Below, in pieces: positions 16,604 through 24,691 of a stretch of DNA of 32,651 bases. The DNA comes from Bacteroidia bacterium (GTDB taxonomy: Bacteria > Bacteroidota > Bacteroidia > Bacteroidales > Paludibacteraceae), in contig SAAL01000037.1 of the NCBI GenBank assembly GCA_009929445.1, positions 1 through 32,651 of the forward strand, read 5' to 3'. The translations under genes and the position numbers were made by a program. The notes under the pieces were generated by a model. The model made no database searches, had not been told where the DNA came from, and saw nothing but the letters and a program-made list of their open reading frames with translations. The stretch's first letter is position 1. The number at the start of each line of letters is the position of its first letter.

Positions 16604-17797
16604 TTATATAATTGTATTAGTTTTTGATTTTAATGACAACGAATCAATGTCTTTTTTCATAAGATGAAAATAATCTTTTACTTCTAAGGGGATGAAACTC
16701 GGGGCATGAGTAGAGAGGAAGCACGCAGTAGAATCCTTGTCTTCTGGACTGAAACCATGCATCCCATTAAGAGGTTTTCTACCCAAATCGCAAGGGGCAA
16801 TCTGAATACCAACTTTCGTCAAAAAAATATCCTCGCCGAACTTGTTGTTAGTAAAGTCAATTCCGTAGGAGATTTTTTCTTCCTCAGAGAGAAAAGAGCC
16901 GCTGCAATCCGGATCAGAAAGTCTGTTTTTAATTTTTTGTTTAGCATCTGAGTTAAGATACCAAAATCTGGCCATTGTGGAATCATAAACTGCAGCATAG
17001 TCTTTAGCAAAATCAAGTCCCAATTCTTCAACGAATTTCATTAGGTCGACAGTCCCTTTCAGCGGAGTCATCCCATGGTCTGAAACTATTGTAAACTTTA
17101 CAGATATTTCATTTTTCTTAAGGTGAGCAAAAAGAGATTTCAAACGAGACTCATAAAAATTCAATTTCTCTGCTACAGTCTGATAGTCCGAAACATGGTC
17201 GTGAAGGAACGAATCAAATTGAGCTGTGTAAATGAACACGAAATCAATTTGTTCATTTAGTAGTGTTTCTTCAGCTTCGTCCATATTATAGGATTCAGGT
17301 TTTCTCCAATCGGAGATGAGAAAGCGAAGCCCCGAGTCTTCTAAAATATCTCTTAAATTTTTTAAGGGAGGAAGCCCGTTTTTTGCGAAAATATCTTCTT
17401 TCTCGCAATAATCAAAATAGCACAGTTTATCATAGGGAACCTGGTAGAGCTGGAAGTAGCCAGTATAGCCTTTAAGTTTTGAAAAAAGTTTAGAAACATA
17501 CCTCCTAACTCGACCTCTATTCAAAATACACCGGGGATGGAGACCTGCCCCAAAAAAATATTTTAAGAATCTAAATATTTTAAAAGGAGAATTAATTGGA
17601 TCATAATAGAAAAAAGAAAAATGATTATGTTTGTTGGGGTGTTCTCCTGAAAGAATTGTTGGTATCGCTGTTGAAGAGTACCCGAACTGCATTTTTACCG
17701 GGTGTCGAAAGGGCAGTTCATCTTTCAGAAAATTATATTTCTTAACAATTTCCCATCCTAAGGCATCGACAAACAAGTAAACTGGAATTTCTTTCAT
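16604..17797 (-). CDS. Alkaline phosphatase superfamily hydrolase (type I phosphodiesterase/nucleotide pyrophosphatase-like)
   Basis: The 397-residue protein keeps the metal ligands expected for this superfamily: D11 in LFVDALGW, a nucleophile candidate among S41/S42/T43 in GYSSTAIPTILSG, D195 and H199 in AQFDSFLHDH, D240-H241 in SDHGM and H347 in GMHGFSPED. There is no signal peptide and no clear membrane helix, so it appears cytoplasmic. Members cleave phosphodiesters or pyrophosphates, or transfer phospho-substituents. Lying between Wzx and Wzy, it might process a phospho-linked substituent or a lipid-linked intermediate, but the substrate cannot be told. Its ATG overlaps the upstream polymerase stop (ATGA), and its TAA abuts the flippase TTG. 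Confidence 0.8.
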   Translation of the reverse strand: MKEIPVYLFVDALGWEIVKKYNFLKDELPFRHPVKMQFGYSSTAIPTILSGEHPNKHNHFSFFYYDPINSPFKIFRFLKYFFGAGLHPRCILNRGRVRRYVSKLFSKLKGYTGYFQLYQVPYDKLCYFDYCEKEDIFAKNGLPPLKNLRDILEDSGLRFLISDWRKPESYNMDEAEETLLNEQIDFVFIYTAQFDSFLHDHVSDYQTVAEKLNFYESRLKSLFAHLKKNEISVKFTIVSDHGMTPLKGTVDLMKFVEELGLDFAKDYAAVYDSTMARFWYLNSDAKQKIKNRLSDPDCSGSFLSEEEKISYGIDFTNNKFGEDIFLTKVGIQIAPCDLGRKPLNGMHGFSPEDKDSTACFLSTHAPSFIPLEVKDYFHLMKKDIDSLSLKSKTNTII

Positions 17798-19131
17798 AAA
17801 GATGGAATATCTTTAATTTTCTTGTAATCTTTGTAATTCTGACTCATTGCCGCAATAATGGCGAAAATAAGCATAAGTTGGTAAAAATTGGGGGTTTGCT
17901 TGAGAGCCCATTCCAATGTGGATTGGCCAAGAATGGCGAAAAGTCCAGCTAGTATTCCTATTGGCATATATTGGACAGGTGTATTTTTATATTTGAAAAT
18001 ATTAATAATATTTCTAAAGAAATAATATCCCAACCAGCATAAAAGAGAAACTAATCCAATCCAACCACACTCTGCTGCGACTAATAAGTAAGTTGTCTCA
18101 ACAATACCCCTTTTATATTCTTCTGGATTTGGAACGTTGAGGTCATCGATGTTCGTATAGGTATACGGATAGCTTGCCTTGAGACTCCAATTGTTTAACC
18201 CGACTCCAAAAAATTTATCATTGGCCATAATAACCGCAGTATGAGCAAGATGGATCCGCCCCTCCTTAGATCTTTCACTAGCATTTTCAAAACGCTCCGC
18301 AACCATCGGTGCTGCATAAAAAGAACCTGTGACTGCAATGATAAAAAAAACTGAAATAATTAAAACCTTACGTTTTGTGACTTTTGCAGCTATAGAAAAA
18401 GATGCAACAATTGCTGATGAGATTGGGAAAAAAAAGATAGCGCCACGAGAAAGAGCTAAAACTACAGTTAATGCGCATAAAGAATAAATAAAAAAGAAAA
18501 AATAAAATACTGTTTTTTTATTTTTTGATTGTAATAAAAATGATAGAAAAATAGGTGCCACCATGTTTATAAACATAGATGTTGAATTTCTGTGAGTAAA
18601 TAAACCGGATGGCTGATAAAAGCCTAATCTATATTTTTGATCAAACATAAGAAGTAAGTTATAAAAAATTAATATAGAAAAAGAATATAGTATTATATTA
18701 AAATCTTTATACATATAAATATAATTATATATTGCTGAAAAAATTATATAGCCTAATATCATTTTTAATAATTCATAATATGAATACATTGCATATCCAG
18801 AATTTATTATTGATATTAAAGAAAATATAAAATATAAAATATAAAGATATGATCCAAGTGGTGCTAATCTTAACTTTCTTTTTTTTATTAGTATCGAAAA
18901 AAGCAAAGAAAGAGCTAGCAAATCTGGCAGTGCGATTTCAAAACCTCTAGATGTTCCTCTGTACATCGGGTCACCAAGTAAACCAATTCCAGTAGCATGG
19001 ATGAATGGAATTGAAAAAATGAGTAAAAAAACTCCCCATCTTAAATATTTTAGATTAGTATTGAGCAATATTGCAAGTATGGGCACTCCAACAAATAATC
19101 CTAAGAAAAATATGACATGCTTTGCTTCCAA
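17794..19131 (-). CDS. O-antigen polymerase/ligase family membrane protein (Wzy-like)
   Basis: A 445-residue membrane protein with about 11-12 hydrophobic helices. A large loop near residues 280-340 runs into GIVETTYLLVAAECGWIGLV, the Wzy_C/O-antigen ligase-type signature. Enzymes of this fold join undecaprenyl-diphosphate-linked repeat units, or ligate glycan to an acceptor, on the periplasmic face. With Wzx, Wzz and Wza genes present, polymerase is the likelier role. The start is TTG at 19131, 13 bp after the Wza stop, without a clear Shine-Dalgarno. The first half (about 18470-18870) is very AT-rich, with blocks of 8-13% GC, as is common for wzy genes. It overlaps the downstream hydrolase gene by ATGA. 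Confidence 0.82.
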   Translation of the reverse strand: MEAKHVIFFLGLFVGVPILAILLNTNLKYLRWGVFLLIFSIPFIHATGIGLLGDPMYRGTSRGFEIALPDLLALSLLFSILIKKRKLRLAPLGSYLYILYFIFSLISIINSGYAMYSYYELLKMILGYIIFSAIYNYIYMYKDFNIILYSFSILIFYNLLLMFDQKYRLGFYQPSGLFTHRNSTSMFINMVAPIFLSFLLQSKNKKTVFYFFFFIYSLCALTVVLALSRGAIFFFPISSAIVASFSIAAKVTKRKVLIISVFFIIAVTGSFYAAPMVAERFENASERSKEGRIHLAHTAVIMANDKFFGVGLNNWSLKASYPYTYTNIDDLNVPNPEEYKRGIVETTYLLVAAECGWIGLVSLLCWLGYYFFRNIINIFKYKNTPVQYMPIGILAGLFAILGQSTLEWALKQTPNFYQLMLIFAIIAAMSQNYKDYKKIKDIPSL

Positions 19132-19144
19132 AATTAAAATTTAA

Positions 19145-20215
19145 CTATTTGCTGTTAAACCAATAAACCGGTGAAGAAGCTGCGTTGATAAGCTGAGCTG
19201 TTGGCAGGAGCTTTCGAATAAAAACATTGTACTCGGTGATGGAGTCTTTCGGGATATATACAATGTCTTCAGATGCCACTTTGAAGTTTCTGCCTCTACC
19301 AGAGAATAAGTCGTCAATATCCACTTTGTAGACCTTAAGTTCTGCGCCGGTGTTCGCCCCCTTAGGCCTGCGAAGGATAAGAGCAGTGCCCCAATGTTCA
19401 TCTTTCAAGCCGCCGGCTTGAGCAATTGTATCAACTACCGTCATGTCCGGGGTCCAATTAAGCTGGCGAGGGGAATTCACCTCGCCCATTATAAGAACTC
19501 GAGAAGAGTCTCTTCTGGCGATATATACGACATCCCCGGGGCGAACGGCAATGTTATGAAGAGGATTCCCTTTGTATATAGCTTCCGTAAAGTTTATGGG
19601 GAGTATTTTCCCGTCCCGTATTATGTAAGAACTGGGGATATCCGCCAATTCAACTTCTTTCCCGTCTAAAAGGCCTGTATGGAAACCACCGCCCAAAGCA
19701 ATAAATTCAGTCAACCGAGTATCATCTCTCACAGAAATAACTCCTGTGTTTTTAACGGCGCCAATTAGAGTTGCTTGTTTCCCGTGTATATTCGTTGGAA
19801 TCAGGGCGACCCGGGGGTATCGAATATATTTTTCGAAAGCTTTTGTGACAAGATCAGTTGCCTCGACGAGGGTAAGACCTTTCACATAAAGTGGTCCAAC
19901 AAGGTTTAATACCAAATAACCATCAGCAGTAACTGTCGAAGTAGATGCCCCAAGGGTGTCACTAACATCATCTTCGCCGTATACTTTGACTCTAAACATA
20001 TCGCCTCCTTGCATTGTGTAAGGAGGGTAGGGGGTATTAGCTATTTCTTCTAATTGTTTTCGGACTTCCTCCGGGTCAGTGGTGGAAACATCTACGCCAG
20101 ATTCATCATATTCTGGCGGATACTCCAAACTATCTTTGTCAATGCCATGCTGGCAGGAACAAAAGAGTGATGTAGAAACCAAAGAAATAAATAATAAAAT
20201 AATATATCTAAGCAT
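19145..20215 (-). CDS. Wza-type polysaccharide export lipoprotein (Poly_export, two SLBB domains)
   Basis: The start is the ATG at 20215, not an upstream in-frame codon: GGAGG lies 5 bases before it and a lipoprotein signal follows (MLRYIILLFISLV, then STSLFCSC; C21 is the likely lipidated residue). The mature part has the Poly_export domain (QGGDMFRVKVYGEDDV, TADGYLVLNLVGPLYVKGL, RYPRVALIPTN). A first SLBB domain follows (ATLIGAVKNTGVISVRDDTR) and a second (VLIMGEVNSPRQLNW with VVDTIAQAGGL). It forms the outer-membrane/periplasmic export channel. At 357 residues it is the usual length. It begins one base after the stop of the Wzz-like gene, its direct partner. Confidence 0.93.
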   Translation of the reverse strand: MLRYIILLFISLVSTSLFCSCQHGIDKDSLEYPPEYDESGVDVSTTDPEEVRKQLEEIANTPYPPYTMQGGDMFRVKVYGEDDVSDTLGASTSTVTADGYLVLNLVGPLYVKGLTLVEATDLVTKAFEKYIRYPRVALIPTNIHGKQATLIGAVKNTGVISVRDDTRLTEFIALGGGFHTGLLDGKEVELADIPSSYIIRDGKILPINFTEAIYKGNPLHNIAVRPGDVVYIARRDSSRVLIMGEVNSPRQLNWTPDMTVVDTIAQAGGLKDEHWGTALILRRPKGANTGAELKVYKVDIDDLFSGRGRNFKVASEDIVYIPKDSITEYNVFIRKLLPTAQLINAASSPVYWFNSK

Positions 20216-20216
20216 G

Positions 20217-22247
20217 TTATCCTCCATAGTAAGGATTAGGCACGTCGGTAAGAAGCCCTGCAATTTTCACATCAGAAGTTTCTTTGATTTGTTTAATGTG
20301 TTCTTGCAGTACTGTTTTCTTAATAGAATCGAAGGGTGCCGATAAAATGATTCTTTCGGAAAGTTGAGCGACTTGTGAGCTTAATAGTTCTGTGCTTTCC
20401 TCAGACTCGACCTCAATAACGACGAGGTCGTAACTAGAGCAAAGTGCTTCTATATCGAACCTGAGAAGATCCATTTCAGCTGAATCCAAGCTTAGGTTGT
20501 TTTGAAAGCAAAAAAAACCTTCATCCGAAACTTTAATAACACTGATAAGGTTTTTAGCGAGACTGTCATCCTTTAGAGGTTTGTATGAGGCGGGAATTCC
20601 GCCTTTTGTTGCAGGAATACATTTTAGACGAAAGGTCTTTTGTCCGCTGATCATTGCTATATCCAGTATTTCTGTGATATCTGCTTCTAATGAATCGGAT
20701 GGCATAAACTTTAAAAAGCCAACACGTTTGTGTTCTTGCAGGAAAATCTTTAAATTTTGCAATATTTTTTGGAGTGTTGATTTTTTAGATTCTCCTATAG
20801 CCTCATTCGGAAGAGGTAATTCCCCAAGCGGGGTTACATCCAAGGCTGACTCATACTCTGATGAAGATACTAGTTTGAGTTTCAATATCTTAGAGGCTGC
20901 GATCAAAATGGAGAAAAGAAGGGTTAGGAATATGCCCACACCAACGATTTTGAATTTTGCCTGTCCCATATTGGAGACACTAGGAATTTTAGCTCGTTCA
21001 AAAATCGAAACATCCGGAACGGCCGAACTCATAAGAAACTCCAAATCACTGATGCTATCCATGACCTTTTGAGATCCTGATCTTAACTGCTCCTCACGTT
21101 GCTGCAATTGTTCGAAGGCGACAGCCCGATTCATTATGTCTTGTATTTCATCTTCTTTGGAGATTTGATTCGTCTCATACTGAGTAATTAAGACTTCCGT
21201 TGTTTTGCGATCAATGTCCAAGGCTGTCAATTGGTTTTGCAGAGTTGCATAGACCGGATTTTTCCTCAACACAACGACATCGGCTATTTGATTAGAGCCT
21301 GCCGCCTGGTTTTTCTCTAAAACATCAATTTCATCCAGCAGTATTTTTACTTTAGGATTTTCGGGGGTGTATCTTTTAAGGAGATTTTCAAGTTCGTTTT
21401 TTTTGCCAGTTAGCCCAAGAGAGCGAGTGTTGTCTATTCTTTTTTCACCCTCCTCCATTTCGGGAGTTTGTTCGAGGAGAGATTTGATTGAGGTAATGCT
21501 GATATCAAGGCTGTGGAGTTTGATGAGGAGGTCTTCCTTTTTCGAAATAAAAGAAGAAACTTCTTCGTTCTTTTTTAGGAGCTCTATGTCTGGCGAGACA
21601 ACGGAGTTCGATGTGTAAAGTCTTTTTTTCTCAAATTGAAGGGAGGATAACTCCTTTGTGATGTTTGTAAGTTGAAGACTTCGTTCTTGCAAAATAGCTC
21701 GAATTTTGCTGCTTTGCTGTCTGACGTACTCAGCAATTCCCTCCTCGGCCATTTCGTTTGCGATTGCAGCCGCGGTTTCCGGAGTCCCTGCAGAGGTTTT
21801 AATAGAGATGATCCAGCTTCGTTCACGCTCTCTGGATACGAGAACGTTTTTAAAAAGCTCTGGGGAGAACGCATATTGTGGAGAATTTCGAAGACGGTCT
21901 CCGACCCGCCCCTGAACATCTCGAGAGGCAAAGAACTGCATAACCGTTGCAGTATCCATTTGCTGGTAGTAGTTGGGAAGCCTGTTTGAGCGCTCTTGAT
22001 GAAGGACTTTAGCCTCAGCAGTCCATGCAGTTTTAGAGTTTACAGAACGTGATTTTTCAAGTCCCCATATGGCGAGAAGGGCTAAAAAAAAGAAGATTAA
22101 AATCCAACGCCACTTTGATGCGACATAAATAAGAAGGTTACGTGGGTCAAAGCGAAACACTTCCAAATTGAAAGGCAGCTTACCCTCATCTTCTGTTGGG
22201 TTTGTTGGAGTGTTTCCCCCAAAACTTAAGCCATTATCTACCGCCAT
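20217..22247 (-). CDS. Wzz/GumC-type polysaccharide co-polymerase with degenerate BY-kinase domain
   Basis: The 676-residue protein has a first membrane helix at about 47-63 and a large periplasmic region rich in coiled coil (about 175-400). A proline-containing segment precedes the second helix (about 433-453), and SSSEYESALDVTPLGELPLP follows. That is the layout of chain-length regulators fused to a tyrosine-kinase-like domain. The cytoplasmic part (about 515-676) keeps the fold outline: CSSYDLVVIEVES stands where YDLVIIDTPP is expected. It has no Walker A motif, since the aligned stretch is SGQKTFRLKCIPATKGG, and no tyrosine cluster beyond NPYYGG at the end. It should control chain length and gate export with Wza without kinase activity. 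The ATG at 22247 has GAGAAG 5 bases upstream. Confidence 0.88.
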   Translation of the reverse strand: MAVDNGLSFGGNTPTNPTEDEGKLPFNLEVFRFDPRNLLIYVASKWRWILIFFFLALLAIWGLEKSRSVNSKTAWTAEAKVLHQERSNRLPNYYQQMDTATVMQFFASRDVQGRVGDRLRNSPQYAFSPELFKNVLVSRERERSWIISIKTSAGTPETAAAIANEMAEEGIAEYVRQQSSKIRAILQERSLQLTNITKELSSLQFEKKRLYTSNSVVSPDIELLKKNEEVSSFISKKEDLLIKLHSLDISITSIKSLLEQTPEMEEGEKRIDNTRSLGLTGKKNELENLLKRYTPENPKVKILLDEIDVLEKNQAAGSNQIADVVVLRKNPVYATLQNQLTALDIDRKTTEVLITQYETNQISKEDEIQDIMNRAVAFEQLQQREEQLRSGSQKVMDSISDLEFLMSSAVPDVSIFERAKIPSVSNMGQAKFKIVGVGIFLTLLFSILIAASKILKLKLVSSSEYESALDVTPLGELPLPNEAIGESKKSTLQKILQNLKIFLQEHKRVGFLKFMPSDSLEADITEILDIAMISGQKTFRLKCIPATKGGIPASYKPLKDDSLAKNLISVIKVSDEGFFCFQNNLSLDSAEMDLLRFDIEALCSSYDLVVIEVESEESTELLSSQVAQLSERIILSAPFDSIKKTVLQEHIKQIKETSDVKIAGLLTDVPNPYYGG

Positions 22248-22281
22248 ATGTACTTCTCAAAGTTTAAACCAAACCAAAACT

Positions 22282-23340
22282 CTATCCAATATAATTCCAC
22301 ATTTTTCTATAGGCGTTTTCATGCTCATCAGGAAGAAGGGCAGAGCCTTGCAGAAGGCTCATGAGCACAAGAATAAAACAAAAATACATGTTATTAGCAA
22401 GGTTTAATTCTATATTTAAAAAACTAAAATTTTTTCTAAGTTGAAAAATAATCAGGTTTTCTTTCAATCTTCTCAAGAGTGATTTCTGTTCTGACGAACA
22501 AAGAAAGCCCTCTAGAGCGCGAGCAGTCTCGGTGGAGAGCTCAACTGTTTCTTGAAGTTTTCTCATTTGACTCTCTCTATCTTGTAATATTGAGGGTGTT
22601 TTTTTTAAACGTACTGCTTCTGCATACAGTGACTTCAGTTTAGCCCATTTCTCAGTTTTCTCAACATGAAGTTCATCAAGAGACTGAAGTCTATCCTGAA
22701 CTTTTAAGGCATATTTCCCGCGGAATAGTAAAAGGGCATCTCCACAGGCCAAAACAGCTTTATTAATGTTGCGGGCAATAAAATCATAATCTTCATAAAA
22801 TAGGTCGCTTTTGCGAAGGAGCCTCTGTTTTGCGAGTAAAAGCCCCGACATACGGTTTACGAGGAGTTTAGCTGTTTCAGAAGGGGGCATAACAGGGGGA
22901 ATTGGAGAAAAGTATCTCTGAAATTCCTCTGCGTCTCCGATTAATAGTGTCGGGGATAAAATCATTTCTCTCCAGACCATGATATGAGAGCGACTTTTTA
23001 CGTATTTAGCATTCTTAGCTTTACTGAAATCTACGTTAATACCCAACTTTTTTTCCCATTTTTCTGAAACGTGCTTGAAAAATTGGTTAAGCTGGTTGTT
23101 TTTCCAGGGGAGCCGGGTGTTTGAAATCACAAAAAAATCCAAATCGTTATAGAGGGCGGCTTCTCCATTCTCTTTTATCAGAATGCCCCCTTCTCCACGG
23201 CCATAACCGCCACCCAAAACGAGATATTTTAAGTGTCTAAAAGAGGCATCAACCCTCGCTTCTTCTGCAATATCTGCGAGGGTAGATTCCATTAATATTT
23301 CAATCTGGGTGTTATAGATAAATGTATACTTAGACTTCAT
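22282..23340 (-). CDS. Pol-beta-superfamily nucleotidyltransferase-like protein of unknown substrate
   Basis: From the ATG at 23340 the product is 352 residues. The open frame extends upstream to 23439, but that would overlap the previous gene by more than 100 bp; the chosen start overlaps it by only 11 bp and has GGAA upstream. The motif LVLGGGYGRGEGG (41-52) followed by NDLDFFVIS, with D66 and D68, matches the glycine loop and DxD metal site of pol-beta-type nucleotidyltransferases. The rest is helical, with a hydrophobic stretch near the C-terminus (MYFCFILVLMSLLQG). It could nucleotidylate a protein or a small molecule. I do not know a standard role in polysaccharide assembly. Its position between the pseudoenzyme fusion and the co-polymerase gene suggests a regulatory or modifying job. 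Confidence 0.65.
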   Translation of the reverse strand: MKSKYTFIYNTQIEILMESTLADIAEEARVDASFRHLKYLVLGGGYGRGEGGILIKENGEAALYNDLDFFVISNTRLPWKNNQLNQFFKHVSEKWEKKLGINVDFSKAKNAKYVKSRSHIMVWREMILSPTLLIGDAEEFQRYFSPIPPVMPPSETAKLLVNRMSGLLLAKQRLLRKSDLFYEDYDFIARNINKAVLACGDALLLFRGKYALKVQDRLQSLDELHVEKTEKWAKLKSLYAEAVRLKKTPSILQDRESQMRKLQETVELSTETARALEGFLCSSEQKSLLRRLKENLIIFQLRKNFSFLNIELNLANNMYFCFILVLMSLLQGSALLPDEHENAYRKMWNYIG

Positions 23341-24685
23341 CAGATTTGGTTCCACGAAAGATTTTCCCAAGAAACGTTCGTAAAATGAGCAAAACATCTG
23401 ATTTAAGGGTCCGATTGTGCCTATAAAACAGATCGTCAACTATGCTCTCAGTCGTGCTAGTTTTTATAGCTCCGATGGAGTCAGAATAAGTCAGAGCTCC
23501 GGGTCTATAATCTTTATATTCCTGTAACAGATTTTCCTGAGTTTCCACATCCCAAAGAGTATCACCAATAAGGTTAATCCTTCCCAACATTGCATGCCAT
23601 AACGGGTTGAACTTATCTAATGATAATTTAAAAAACCAGGTGTTTTTGTTAGTGTCGTCCTTTTCGTAAGAGGGGATGGGGTGTGAAGAAATTCTCCCAG
23701 TAGCCATCTTGTAGCTAATCATTTTTTTCTTGGGATATCCAATCAGTAAAAATAAAAGCATGAATGGAGTGATACAAAAAATGAAAGTTGCAGCAAACAA
23801 ACTGGTGATGCACTGCCTGGCCCACTGGCTGACAAGATTTCCTTCCAACTTTGAGGAAAAAGAGCTATCAGCAAAACTGACCATGAAGCCGGCAATGGGG
23901 TCAATAATATTGTTTCGATATATGATTTTCTTGTCGAGAACTAGGTCTGCCCCGACATAAGTTTTATCCAATACAATCGAATTTGATATTGTAGAGCGGC
24001 TGTCAATGATGCACGTGTCGCCAACAATAGCATCAGGTCCAAGCTGAGCTCTATCTTTGACTTGTACGTCATCACCCACGACAAAAGGAGGTATGAGCTT
24101 AGAGAGTCGTGGAACAACATTGTTCATCCCCATAAACACCCTAGACTCGGCTTTATACCCTTTCATGAGGAGCTGTTCAGTGAATTTGGAGAGTAAGAGC
24201 ATATTGAGATTGAAAAATCTTAGGATAGAATTAAGTTCAATTTCCTCGAAACAAGGGAGTTTAACAGCTTTTAGGGAATTTTGTATGCTGATTCTGTTTG
24301 TTGGAAAAGAGTGAGGGTAGAAATCAATAGGAGGTTTTTTCTTGTTATAAAATGGGAAAAAGAATCCGTTAAAAAACAGAAAATGAGATTGTGACGAAAA
24401 TTTAGAGTTTCGGCGAAGAATTTCTTTTAATTTACTCGGTTGACATCCTATCCCGTTCGTGATCGTTACTCCCCATTTGGATCCATCAGATAAAAAATTT
24501 AAAAGATCACTATTAAAATTCTCTTGAACAACGAGAATTTCTGTAACCTTACTGAGATAGCAAAAGTCTATGTAAAACTCAATGAGGGGCTTGCTTAAAA
24601 AAGGGATCATATAGGGGTTCAAGCCCGGGAAATACTCATTGAGCCATGAGTATGGAGGTTGGCTAAGATTGAGTATGGCACGCAT
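23330..24685 (-). CDS. Fusion of nucleotidyltransferase-like, left-handed beta-helix and phosphoglycosyltransferase-like domains, both enzymes apparently inactive
   Basis: Of 451 residues, 1 to about 130 resemble a sugar-phosphate nucleotidyltransferase (KPLIEFYIDF; SDGSKWGVTI). The signature GGxGTRL loop is replaced by NLSQPPYSWLN, and the NGD metal site reads FFNGFFF. Residues about 200-262 show hexapeptide-like beta-helix repeats (VGDDVQVKDRAQLGPDAIVG). A membrane segment follows at about 291-317. The C-terminus aligns with the second half of bacterial sugar transferases, including the helix DLFYRHNRTLKSDVLLILRT. SLDKFNPLWHAMLGRINLIG stands where SIDELPQFFNVLEGSMSLVG occurs in the adjacent active enzyme, so the catalytic Asp-Glu dyad is D357-K358, and GPRP reads GDTL. 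It probably acts as a scaffold or regulator at the membrane. It starts 6 bp after the active transferase gene. Confidence 0.72.
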   Translation of the reverse strand: MRAILNLSQPPYSWLNEYFPGLNPYMIPFLSKPLIEFYIDFCYLSKVTEILVVQENFNSDLLNFLSDGSKWGVTITNGIGCQPSKLKEILRRNSKFSSQSHFLFFNGFFFPFYNKKKPPIDFYPHSFPTNRISIQNSLKAVKLPCFEEIELNSILRFFNLNMLLLSKFTEQLLMKGYKAESRVFMGMNNVVPRLSKLIPPFVVGDDVQVKDRAQLGPDAIVGDTCIIDSRSTISNSIVLDKTYVGADLVLDKKIIYRNNIIDPIAGFMVSFADSSFSSKLEGNLVSQWARQCITSLFAATFIFCITPFMLLFLLIGYPKKKMISYKMATGRISSHPIPSYEKDDTNKNTWFFKLSLDKFNPLWHAMLGRINLIGDTLWDVETQENLLQEYKDYRPGALTYSDSIGAIKTSTTESIVDDLFYRHNRTLKSDVLLILRTFLGKIFRGTKSDEV

Positions 24686-24691
24686 TTGCGG

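Noticed and set aside
20581..21072. 163-residue open frame on the plus strand
   Set aside because: Antisense to the co-polymerase gene; no Shine-Dalgarno and no domain signature.
23341..23439. N-terminal extension of the nucleotidyltransferase frame
   Set aside because: It would overlap the C-terminal helix region of the upstream fusion gene by over 100 bp; the ATG at 23340 with GGAA upstream fits better.
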